Assembly: GCA_010093605.1 (NCBI GenBank)
Contig: MU004184.1
Coordinates: forward strand, 1,631,897 to 1,695,896
Length of the DNA stretch: 64,000 bases
Reading direction: 5' to 3'
Source: Lophium mytilinum
Taxonomy: Eukaryota > Ascomycota > Dothideomycetes > Mytilinidiales > Mytilinidiaceae
A program made the translations under genes and the position numbers. Shown in pieces: positions 43,100-54,978 of this stretch; positions within the stretch are counted from its first letter, which is position 1; each line of letters begins with the position of its first letter. Below the pieces are notes generated by a model. It did not search any database and was not told the origin of the DNA. It saw nothing but the letters and a program-made list of their open reading frames with translations.

Positions 43100-46000
43100 A
43101 GCTTATTTTAGGATAGGAGCAGAGGTGCGAAAGAGGTTGCTTTGTTGTTCGTTCTAGACGAGGCCGGTATTGCTCAAGAGGAGACCCCATATGAAGCTCG
43201 TTTCTATCCTGAAACATTTGAAACTGAAACATTTAACGCAAACGGATCCGGCCAACTGCATCCAAGACTCGATATAAACTACTGTGATTTGCTGGAGGAA
43301 GCTAGAATTCCTATCGACCTCTATCTCTTGAACGGTGTATCTAATCTAGTTTGCTTCAGTAATCCGTTGGGAGTAGTATCGTATATTCGGACATTCTTAC
43401 ACATTTGAGCTCCTATCGGCTTCGATCTCATATAAAAACTTACTTGTGTCGTAGACCCTTGGATAGTGGCAGACCGTAACTAGTACGCCAACCCTCTGAT
43501 AGTGTTAAAAGAGTTGAACATGTTGCCACCTTGGCTCGTCCCTGACCTAGGTACCAGTGTTGTCGACCGAAATCGCTACATCTAACCGGCGCCTGTCCCC
43601 TATCTCCGCATCCACACCGCCATGAACCTATCGATCTGAGGTGCAAATGCAGCCAATAGGGTGAGCCCAACGACAGTAGTGACACACACGCCTTGGATGA
43701 CACGCAGAATTTTGACGGCGATTGCTTCAACGGCTCTACCAACGATACAGTAGCGTATGAGAAACGCCCAGGGGCTAGGATCCATATGTGACTAGATGAT
43801 CCAGTTGAGACGAGGGTAGGGATGGCGGACGAGGATGCCGCCGTGACGCAGGGTGCCTATGAAAACATACGGCATGGTAGTAGTGAGCGGAGGCAAGATG
43901 GATGAGGTAGTGGTTTCGAAAGACGTAATGGCGTGTGTCATGTAGCAAGAAACAGAGAAAAGTCGTACGTGCTCGTATTGCTGTCAATGAGGAAGATGTA
44001 CAAGATAGGGAGATATCTAAAGGAAGGTAAGGTGATACACAATAGGGCGCCGTGCACCTTCCGTGTCAGTGACTGCTCCTACGTAACAACCTGTGTAGAC
44101 AACTAGATATTAGTCTTTTCATGAGTAACTAGAAGTTCGAGGCTCAATTTTCTTTAACTCCCGCACGTGCACGCGCCCGGTCTTTGTTTACTGATACCGT
44201 GAAGTCCTGTTCCAACATCTAGCACCTAGATATACCGGCATTGTAGCCAGGGGATTGTAATTTCAAGACCGTAAGGTATAGACTCTTCAAGTTATTCTGA
44301 TAGAATCGAGAAGGCCCATAATTTTCACAGACGCAACTACGCTCTAGTGCAAGATACAGAGAGATTGCAAGTGAGAACTAAACTACAAACTCATTTGATT
44401 TGTACGTACTCCAGCTGCAAAAGTCCTATAACCCTACTCACGACTTACCATACTGGCCCTAAAGTAAGCCTGTATCTTCTTAGGAGCGGTTGATTTGACA
44501 TGTGACTACCACGGTGTCTTGAGTTGGTCCGAAGCTGGACTCATCACTCCTATCCGTACTGCAGCCCACTTTCAATATGAGGAAGATTACTGTTCTGGCC
44601 TTGTGTTCGTGGCCTTGAACTATGAATCCATCTTACTATCTTGTATGCTTGACCATTGAGCGACGCCTACCTTCATCAACACTGAAGTCGAACCCGTCAA
44701 GCTTTCCCCCAACAGCTCCAGAGACCCACTGAACCTCGCAAGACTCCTTACTTGCACCGAAGGCAGATTTTTGCAGCATTACTCTGTCCCGGGGGACTTT
44801 GCGCCAGTATTAATACGCATTGGAGATCAGCATCTCAGAAGCTCCTCCACAACTACTCTTCCCAGACACGCTCTCAGGTACATAACAAGGACCTTCACTC
44901 ATGCTCGCTGGGGATGGAGATGAGTAGACAAGGTCCTCAACCTCATTGAGAACGTTGGTGTTCGCGACAACGTGCCGAACCCAGCCCCGGCTATATCTGG
45001 TAAGTTATCGAATTTCCAGTGCCACGAGCCAGCCAGCCAGCCCCTGAAAGCCTTCAGAATCATATTTGCTTGACTGAAAGCCGTTTCTAAGATCAATTAG
45101 CCCTCGTCAGAAAGTACGGTGTGTCAGTTCTCTCATGAGGCGGTGACTGCTCTAGTCATTGTCAGTGACCCCAAGGCCGCCCATACGAAGCACTACGAGC
45201 GAGATATCCCCGCCGATACCGCTTCAACAACCTGTTTTTTGCGGAAGAGATCTGCACCATATCCCCATCTCGATGCGCTGCATCCCCGGTACAAGGACAT
45301 GCAGCAAAACCACGAGTCGGCCGCATCCAGAGCCCACAACGCGCGACTCCGGTACCCGCTCAAACCCGCTCAAGACCGCCTCCAGAGCCCCATTCGGGTC
45401 CTCTATCACGTTCCCACACGCTCGCACGTGGCGCCTATCTGACTCGGGCTGAGACCACCGCTTCTCTGCACCATCTGTCACAAAGAGTCAGTGGGAATGC
45501 CGGCTGCAGCCATCCCGCGCTACGGCCATGCAAGAATCCCACATCCCGGCTTCCAGGTCCTTGTCACAGTAGTGTGAAGGCCAAGGTTGAAGAAGCATGC
45601 CTGAGGCTTTCTAGCACGGTTATTGCCGCGGGCACTGTGCGACTGCTGACCCACCCCGGCCCTGGAAACCCCACATTCAACGCCAGTTCCGGACAATCAT
45701 ACTCGTCTATACCTGTTGCGTTGGTAGTCAGTGTGAGGTGCTAACTACGTACCCGCAGACCGTCGGCCGTTGCATGTGGAGTGGGCTAGGTTAGCTCTAA
45801 CGGCGCTGGTGTTGCATGCATCAATACTTCTGTGAAAGTGTTCGTTCATCCAGCTGCTAAAAGAGGGTTGACAAAGGAGGTTGATCAATGTAGTCCTCTG
45901 GCTCTTTACTGGAACCAACATTTGTTCGAAGCCAAGCTGCAAGGTGATGCGGTATCAGCCTGCCGAGAGGCGAAGAAAGCTTCGGAATCTCCTCGATGTA

Positions 46001-49000
46001 GCGAGTTGGCCGTCGAGGACTGGCGCGGCTAAGAGTTCCGACGAACCAAAGACGCAGGGCCGGGAGGTGCGTTTCAGAGGCATGACAGCGGCAGGTGCCG
46101 AAACGGCAGGTCAAATGTCCTGTCGAGGCGAGCAAAGGGGATGATCCGACAAGTGGGCAGCCGAAGGGTCCAGTGGCAACTGCGTGCGAGGTTCACGATC
46201 GGGTCTCTGCCGCCTTTCGGGTGAGGACAAGGAGAAATGTGGAGTGGGTATGCGCAGGGGGTCCCGCCGGGATACAGTCGAGGCGAGTTGGTTTTCAGGT
46301 TCCGTCATGATGCTCGATGATCGACTTTGGCTGAGGGGGATTTGCCGGGCGAATCTGCTCACCTACATATGTAGTGCCGGATGAGACAGACTAAACAGTT
46401 ATTCCCGTGGTGTTTCTCGCAAGGCCGCCTACAAGGGACAAGGGAATAAGGCTCTAGAAGGTACTGCGAACGGAGAGTGCCTGTCGGGCGATAGACAGGT
46501 CATAACATCGCTGGTTATTCTTACCGTCAACGAGCTTGTCGTCATTTCACATCTTACAACAGTTGAGGCCGTGGTAGCTGGAGTACCTATGTAGAAACTC
46601 ACTAGAATACCGAGTCAGACTCTATACTGGTGGGACTAACAAAAAGCACTGATCTTCCCGTTAGGTGAAGACCCGCGCACTGGCTATTCGATTGACATCG
46701 TAACTTGACTAACGTTCAAGACATAAGCACATGTTGGCATGTTCATGAGAATGCTTCGAATACTGTTCCCTCGGTAGATGATAAGTAGAAATCTGTGTAT
46801 CCTATCCTTGCGTGAGCGCGTGCGTAGATCTCCAGGTCAAGCATATGCGTGCAAGTGCTAGAAATTGAAAATCTTCCGGCGAATGGATGAACTGGCAGTC
46901 AGAACATCGTATGATTCCTGGGGCTAGCCTGCGCACAGGGGGCAATAGTGCTTTGCCGCCCAGAGCGCCGTCCCCACGGCTGCATCCCGAAAGGCAATGC
47001 AGCTGCAAGATGCGCTGCAACATACTGGCGGCCGAGCCAGGCAGCCGGGACTTGATAGTTGCATTTGCCGCTGAAAGCATTCCTCAGTATTGCTCGGATG
47101 CTTCCGGGGAATCAGGCACGTAGCGGGTCGTGCATTTTCCTTTCAGCGATCCAAACTAGAGGATCCAGGCGGTTGTCAGCGAAAGGGGCTACAACGCCGA
47201 GCACAGCGATGCAACCGAAGTTGCGCCAAACAAATGCTCTGCCGTTGCCGCCACCTGCAAGACGAAGGACCTCATCTCCATGGAGCGAAGGCCTCCTGCA
47301 CTTTCAAGGGTATGCGCACCCACCGAGGGGACAGATGACGCGGAACTGATGTGTCGACAGACAGACAGCCCCAGCATCAGGTGCCAGCACCAGGCGAGAC
47401 GTCTGACATACCTTGTGAAAATCTGATGTTCTCATGGACTCGCATAGAGATCTGCTGGGAGCAGCCATCCAGCAACAGCATTGGGCACACCCACGGGGAT
47501 TCGACGGCCAGGTAGATGATCGTGAGATCACGATCGACCACCCTCTCACCCTGCGAAGTGCTACCTTCATAACGAACGTAAATAGTATAGGTAATAGTAA
47601 TATGCCGAAGCTGAAGGCTGCCGTGCCGATATTATTTTCGTAAAGCACTTCGGCGACACGCATCCGCAGGCAGTGAATTCGTGTTGCCCCAAGAGGGCCG
47701 AAATTTCAGCGAGACAGGCCGATAGCCATACGTAGAGCACGATGCGGCTTGTCATGTACCCGGCAGAGGCATGCGACGTATCGACGGCACATCACTTTGC
47801 TGTTAAGTCTAAGCAGTAGGGCCCGCGTTGAGCTCAGGGAGGGGACGGCGCCTCTCATTGTGGAAGCGGAGTGGAGGCACCCACTCCGGATAATATGAGG
47901 CTTGGCCCGACATACGGCTCACAGAAGTCGAAGCCCCAGCCGAGTCGATGCCGGCGGCCGTGGGGGATGGATCTACGTCAGCCGTTCACTGAACCCTTGT
48001 TGCAACGCAATAATACCACGGCCTAAGACCCATAAACGGTATCATATGGCATGGGGTCCCGCAGCCCTGAAGCCGTTTCGCTAGTTGGGTTACGCTCAGC
48101 GCTGTCAACCCGAATCCGTCAGCCGTTGGCGCTAGGGTTCCCGTTCAGGCTCTGTGCCGCTTCCTTTTGGCAGACTTTGCTCTCTTTCCTGCCTCCACCC
48201 ATGGTGTGTGATGGGTTCAAGGGTTGGCGCCGCGTCGCTTGTGTCCCCGGTACTGGTTCAATTATCGCAGCCAATTCAGAGCACACGTCGCTTGCTAACC
48301 TCTATTTTTACTCTACCGCATAGACTTCGAATGCGGGGCCGGAGAGATAGAAGTCCCCGGGAGAAAGCCAGGATTGAGAGCCCGACATCACATGTCTGTC
48401 GTGTGGTAAGAGCCGTACAGATCTGATTCATGGGGATTCGAGACGTGAAGAGCACGGCCTCGAGCAAAGGATCGGCCTCACACGCTCATGTGGCATGGCA
48501 TCCCCAGAGGCTAGGGCGGCAGCCAGCTGATCAGCCAGGACTAAAGCATTGCTTTATGCGAGGCTAGAAGGTCATTGGCTGACACACGACGGCCACACGA
48601 GACGGTCCAGGTGGCCCGCACTAAGTGCTATCGAGAGAGAGGGCTGAATCATGACGAGTGTGCGACACCACTGCGACGGAGACCACCAAGAGCGTCTTCA
48701 AAACTGTGGGTAATATGGAGTGTTGTGTCTGAGTCGTTTTCTGAGCTCTTCCATGTACGTTATGCACGTGCTTTACGAGGATGCTGGCGATTGGAGCGTC
48801 TTCCGGCTGCTGCCAGCATAGTGGAGAGCCTCATGGCGGGTTAGATCAACAAGGTGGTCAGAGCCGCGTGCAATATAGAAAATTGGTATGAGTTTACAAT
48901 GATTTGCTTGGGCAAGGAGCTGAAGTGCAGGCCGAGAAAACATCGTAATCATGCGCGGCAGGGTCATGTAACCCAAAGAACCAAAAGGGAAGCTATGAGA

Positions 49001-52000
49001 TAGGAAATGGAGGGTGACACGGATACTTCTGGAATTTTCAGATTGCCGTGCATGCATCTTGCTTGCATCAACGTAGCCTAAAGAGGCGCTGGCTGCCAGG
49101 TCAGCCTCACTCTCGGGGGCACTCTCCTTTGAGCTGGACATGAATAAGTTTCAGAATGAAGGGCATTGGGATCATGCGCCCAAGCGACGAGACCCCCGCA
49201 CATACTGTATGTAAAGGCCATTGTCGCCAGAACAGGCGGGACAAGGACATGGCTGCGAGAATATGATGTACGGATGACAGCGTCGAACGTAGCCGATAGT
49301 CGCCAAGCATCAGGCGGCCGTAGGAAGCCTCCTCTGGCAGTGGAACAAAACCACGGTGCTTGCAGATGCCATGCGAAAAGGGCATTGGTGACGGCCCGGG
49401 GTGGCTGTCGCCGTGTAACGGTGAAGGAAGAGGCGTCTTTGCTGTAGGGCTCGCTCGTGCGGCTTCGATCCCGGAGGGACAGACAGGGCCATGGCCAGAC
49501 GTCAAGCAATTGGAACCGGGATCGGCGACGACGCAACGTGCGTGCAAGCGAGCCAGAGATGGCGGGAGAGGAGCAGGGGAGAAGTGACAGGCTGGGCTGG
49601 ATCCTGGGCAACCAGGGGCCGCGGGCTCTTCCAGGATGCCCCATGGTCGTGCTGAGGTCGCGGGGTGAAGCAGATCGCAGCTCTGCTTCTGCTGTGGGAG
49701 CCAATCGGGACCGTGCTAACTGGCATGCACCAGGTGTGTCCGATCGGTTCAATTTAACTACGTCCCCAGGGGCGGTTCAAAGCACTGGCCCAAAGTGCTG
49801 CTTTGTTGAGCACTCGCAGCGCAAATTGGAGCAGCAGGCATCGCTAGCAACTGTCAGGAGGCATCGCGAGGGTGCTCCACTGTGCTAGCCATAACGTGGC
49901 AAGAAGTCCGGAATAGAACTGTGAATAGGGGCAATGGATGTTGTTTGACTGTACGAAGACTCACCAAGATACGCAGACCTCCAGCAGGACGTCCAGCCTT
50001 GGAAGGAGGGCTCGTTGCAGGTGGGTTCCAAGGTTGGCTACACTGGGTGACTGGGCAGAATTACTTTTGCTGCTTTTTGACTTTATTCGCGCCAAGCGCC
50101 TCATGTTTCCGAACCTGGGGCCAATCACTGAAATGCGCTTCAATGTCCGCTGGACAGACACGAAAACTCGTGCTGCGCCTGCAGAGAAATGTGCCGAGGG
50201 TGCATCTGGTGTGAGGTTTGCAGCGACGAAGGCACGCGAAAGCACGCGGCTGCTTTGAGACAACACGGCCCGGCCTGGCGACGATGCTCGATGCTGGCCG
50301 ACGGCGAAGGCTGCAGATGAGCGACCGAGTGGCCCGGCGCCGGCGAGCAGGCCCACGCCGCACAGTCGTCAACGCTGAAGCCGGGTAGGGGTCCACGCCA
50401 GGATCGCGCGAATCCGCACGTCCCACGCAGCCATGGCAGCTCCTTCGCCTGCCCAGGTGCGCGTTGATTCAGCATTGCATGTGTGCTTCGGGGAGGCGGG
50501 TCGAGAGAGCGGGAGGTGACGATTCTCATCCAGGACAACGCCCTCGCCTCCAGACGCCTGCCCAGACGCCCGCCGGTAGTGGAGGTTGCACGAGCGATGA
50601 CATGACGGGGCTTCTAGACGCCTTCGGCTTGGGGAAGCAGCCGAACGATCGCCCTCTGCCGCTCCACCTGGCACCGTCGTCAAGCTGCGTGAGCTGCCAC
50701 GTCCATCCTTGCGGCCCCCAGCCGTCGCCGTCAACTCTCCCGGCAGATCATGCACACCAAGACCTCCCCTGCCCGAAATGGCCGCTCCCTCGGGCGAGCA
50801 CCGCAGTTCGACAAGAAGGCTGCCCTCTCTTTCTCATCTGCATCTGCCCCCTCTGCACCACCACTGGGCTCTTTCTTTGCTCGCGGCCAGACCTGCGGCC
50901 ACTCTCCGCCCTACCTGTCCTGTCGGGTGCCAGCAAGCGATGCTGCAGGAGGCTGTCATCTCCACCGCCCGCCGCAGTGAGTGTGGTCGTATCCGGGAGC
51001 CCGGGACAAGTCTTTCTCTGGACATCGTGCGACAGCCATCCCATGTCACGAGAGCCGCTCTTCAGAACAGCGCCCTTTGATGTCCCTGGATTAATCTCCT
51101 GCCCCGCCTATCACGCCCACGCGCCACGCGAACGGCGGCGTCATTGGATGGGCCTCGAGGATCTGATATCACCCGTGTTGAAGGCTGAGCGGCCGCGGGT
51201 AGCTCGGCGACGCTGACGAGGCCGACGATGGGCTGCCGATGGCCGCCACCTATGAGAATAGACTCGAATAGCGGCGACGGCTGACTGCTAGGCTGCTGAC
51301 TGCGGATGAGCGACAAGATGATGGCTGATGGCGCGGGAGGATCCGGTTGCCGGGGTCGTCGACGGTGCGGTGCACTCTGGGAATCGGCGGCGACCCGCTG
51401 TATCGACGATGCTGTATCGACGATGCTGTGCCGCAGTGGTGCCGCGAGGAATGTGAATCGGCGCGAGGATGCAGAGATGTGGCGCTTTGCAGCAAAAGAG
51501 CATCGCTGTGGCATCGTCATCAGAGCTTGCGGGCGGCCATGGGAGAATGGGGAGAGATTCCGTGGTCTCGGAGGCCCTGGAAATCGACGCCTGATTATGG
51601 AGACGCCTAGCTGCGACGCCTGATTCTGACACGGTGACTCGGCTCGGCCTCGGGCTCGCGCCGGGCTAGGAAGCTAGAAGTGCTAGTATTTCGAGGACCA
51701 AGGGACGATTGCGGGAGGTCAGTGGTGACAACGCGCCAACGCCAACGCCAAACGTGGCTCCCAGGTTTTTTGATCGACCCGCCAGATCTCCTCCACACAC
51801 AGCAGCGCCAAGGCCAGGTCGACAAGCCGCCATCCGCCCTCACGGGCATCGCATCATGCACGACGACTGCAAATCCACTGCAAATCCGCTGCAGTCACGA
51901 CGCCCCCAAGCCCGCTGCAGATTGCTAAACTGGACTGCTGCTGCACGCACCGCGCCAGCCTCAATACGCTCACTCCCCGGCGGCCTGCTCCACTCTACTG

Positions 52001-53640
52001 GCTTCGTTCTTTTTGCTTCCCGCGCTTGCCTGTCCGCCTACGCCCTCGCTCCGCTCCCCCCAAGACCTCGCTGAAACGTATGGCCTCCGCAGACCCCATT
52101 TTCGGACGTAGTGCGACCTGCCGGCAAGGCCGCGGCGGGGGACATCGTGAGAGGCTCGCGGGCTGCTGATGAGGCACCACACTCCACCAGGCCGGGCAGC
52201 GAGTCAGAAGGGCGATGCGGCCACACAGTGAGACGACGTGCTGGCTCAGGCAACGCACCGGCGCCAGCGACGTGGAGAGACAGGCCGCCGCTGGACCATG
52301 GACGGAGCCGGCGTCCAACGCCGCCGCCCTTAGATCAGCCATGCGAAGATCGTCGTTGAGCGCCCTCGAGCCGTTCGCTCGGAGGTTTCCACTGGGCTGC
52401 TTGACACAGCGCGATCAGCAGCCGGCGGCCCAGCGCGCTCGAATAGACTGCTTCTGCGGGCGATGGTGGGCGCCTCGCTCGCCTGGGAGCACGCTTTTCT
52501 GGCACCCCTAGTAGAGCGGGACGCTTCGTCGTTGCTCGCACCCCAAAGGCGGCTGGCGCAGACTAAAGTGCCGTGTGTCCCTCGTCCTCTCCAGGCGACA
52601 CGGCCCAGGACGGCAGCCAGGGTCCTTAAAGCGTGAGGCCTGTCTCTTCTGCTTCGGTCCCATCCATGCGTCCTCGCTGCTGAGCGCTGTCCCGTCGAAC
52701 CACCTGCCCGCCTCCGTTTGCTCTCGCGCCTTGCCGGATCGCTGCATCGCTGCCACTACTGCTGCCGCTCGCCGTCTCGTCGTCGACCATCGCTGCTGTG
52801 TTCTTGCCAGACAGCCCGTCGGAGCATCTCACGTCGCACCGGTGTCGTGTCCCGTGCCCGTCACGTGCTACTCCGCTGCCTCAGGCGCCTGAAGATCATC
52901 GTCACATCGTCAACCACCACCGCCGGCCATCACCAGCTCTCCGATCGAACCGTGGCCTGTGTCATTCGCGGGCTCGAGTCAACAGGGCCCTGGCCGACCT
53001 GTCCGACAGGCTCACGCAGCGTCAGGATTCAGCAGCAGCATCGCCCGTCACCATCCCATCCCATCCATCGCTAGTGCCGTCACGCACTCCGCACCCGCCC
53101 AGGAATCGGCATCCCAGCGGCGCCCACCTCTGTCACTCTAACCGAGGACTTTATCCGTCACGCTGGACTCGTGGGAGCTTTGCCGCTGTGTCGCTCCGCC
53201 GGCCGCCCTCCTGGTCGATCTGCGGCGCATCACTGCCTGTCCTTGACGCGCCCCTGCTCGCGTCATTCCCCAAAGCGCTCGACAGCCGGCGCGGTATAGA
53301 TTGCCCGGCCGGGGTGCTTGTGGATCTCCGTCCCTGCCCGAGAGACTGCTGGCCGCAGGGAGCACGCTGCTCCAACGCTTGTTGCGCCGCCTGTCTGCAC
53401 TGCCGTTGCGAACGCTGAGCGCGGCCAATTCTCTTACAACGGGCCGCCCTCGCAACGTCGCGCAAGTGCCTATCGCGACCAGGGCCCTCGTCCAGCCCAA
53501 GTGCACACCCTGTCCCAAGACCCACCCTGCTGGCAACCGTTTGGAGAGACGTACTTGAACCCTCACCAGGCCCGCTGCCCTGTCCCGCTGTCGCCGCATT
53601 AGCCTCCGCCACGGCTCGCAGACTGCTCCATATACTCCTC
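43100..53640. other. Long gene-poor region, GC-rich from about 45 kb
   Basis: There are more than 10 kb without a confident gene. Between 44750 and 45430 a few plus-strand fragments look protein-like (LNLIENVGVRDNVPNP, then VIVSDPKAAHTKHYERDI after a GTAAGT/TTAG pair), perhaps a decayed gene. From about 45 kb the DNA is GC-rich and open frames of 60-250 codons overlap on both strands, so they carry little weight. The distal part (52.6-53.8 kb) becomes pyrimidine-rich and may be the 5' leader of the C2H2 regulator. Confidence 0.5.
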
Positions 53641-53795
53641 CTACGCCCACTCTTCACCGTCTTCAAGGCCGCCTCCCAGCCTACACGTCCCGCCTGTCTG
53701 CTGTCTGACCAGCGTTGTCTACTCTTCTTTCTCCTCTACTTTCCGCTCTGCTTCCCTCTCTGCTCCGCTCTCTGCCTCTCCCTCTGCTGCGATCT
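53640..53795 (+). promoter_or_regulatory. Pyrimidine-rich leader of the C2H2 regulator
   Basis: A long CT-dominated tract of TCTCC, TTTC and CTCTG words runs up to just before the start codon. CT-rich tracts next to start sites are typical of strongly expressed or long-leader fungal genes. Confidence 0.5.
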
Positions 53796-53816
53796 ATGAG
53801 CGATGCAGCTTGCTAG
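53796..53816 (+). promoter_or_regulatory. uORF overlapping the first start codon
   Basis: A six-codon frame, MSDAAC then TAG, starts 7 nt before the ATG at 53803 and runs through it out of frame. It stops 1 nt before a second in-frame ATG at 53818 (codon 6 of the longest frame). Confidence 0.45.
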
Positions 53817-54978
53817 CATGGTGCACGCCAGCGGGAGAGATCGCGAGGTGTACGACCATCGTCAACACCAGCAGCACTTCTACGCTCACCAGAGCCGCCA
53901 CCACGTCCCCGTCGACGTCCCCCAACCGCCTGTCCACCACTACCCCCAGCCCCAGCAGCACCCCCAGCAAGAGTACCACTACCGCGCGCCGCAGTCGCCG
54001 CCCTCGCCGCCCGTCGAGGAGGCGAACAAGCCCTCGCTGCCCTCGATATCGAGTCTACTGGGCATCGCGGATGGTGATAGAGCCAACTCCGAGACCGGTA
54101 AGCATCTTCGGCGCATTACTGCGTGATCTCCCAGTATGCGACCCCCCCACTGACCGACAGCAGCTGGAATGAGCCCGCACCAAAGTCAGCAGCAGCAGCC
54201 GTCGCCCTCGACGCAGCATCCGCCGCAGAACCCGATATCTGTGCAGCAGCCAGAGAGCCGCCCGGAGCAGACAGCGCAAGCTTTCGGTCCAGCGATCGTG
54301 AGCAACCCCAGAATGACTTTGCCGCCAACGCCTCCCATGCAGCCGGAGTCCGTCGTTGACGGGAACCAGTCTCCATCCGCCGCCTCCACGCACTCCTCGG
54401 TGGCACCACAGCCGTACTATCTCGGCCAGTCCCTCAACAACATGGAGCCGCACCAACAGCGGCAACATATCCCGAACCCACCCATGGTTAAGCGCCATTC
54501 ACTCCCCTCTCAGCAATCCATGTCTCCCTACAACGCCTCTCCATACGTTACCTCCCCGTATGGCTCCTCACCCGGTGCAGCCTCCAACGGTTCCTTCTAC
54601 TCACCAGAGACTCATCCTTACCCTGCCGCTGGTATGTACCAGCAGCGACCGCTCCCATCAAACTTTGCACCCCAACAGATGCCCATACCGGTAGCATCGA
54701 ACCCAGCGAACCCTAGCAATCTATGGCAGCATCACCATTACATTAGCCAGTCCAGCCAGTCCGCCTTTCCCCAATCACCGGACCGTTATATCTGCCCGAC
54801 CTGCAACAAGGCCTTCTCACGACCAAGCAGTCTGCGCATTCACAGCCACAGTCACACAGGTGAAAAACCATACAAGTGCCCTCAACCGGGGTGCGGAAAG
54901 GCATTCAGCGTGCGCAGTAATATGAAGCGACACGAACGCGGCTGCCATGCGGCTGCCAACGTCATGTCAACATCATGA
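53803..54978 (+). CDS. C2H2 zinc-finger transcription factor (FlbC-like)
   Basis: Two exons, 53803-54097 and 54164-54978, give 369 residues. The intron starts GTAAGC and ends at a CAGCAG doublet. The N-terminal half is His/Gln/Pro-rich with a short conserved-looking [10 protein letters not shown] segment near residue 85. The middle is Ser/Pro/Gln-rich. Two adjacent C2H2 fingers close the protein: [20 protein letters not shown] and [21 protein letters not shown], joined by the TGEKP linker. This C-terminal pair, with [12 protein letters not shown] and [14 protein letters not shown], is what I associate with FlbC, the activator of conidiation in Aspergillus. The assignment is from memory. The start may be 53803 or the ATG at 53818. 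A very long GC-rich upstream region fits a developmental regulator. Confidence 0.88.

Noticed and set aside
50464-51216. 250-codon plus-strand open frame
   Set aside because: It has the same compositional artefact, with overlapping long frames on the other strand and no recognisable motif.
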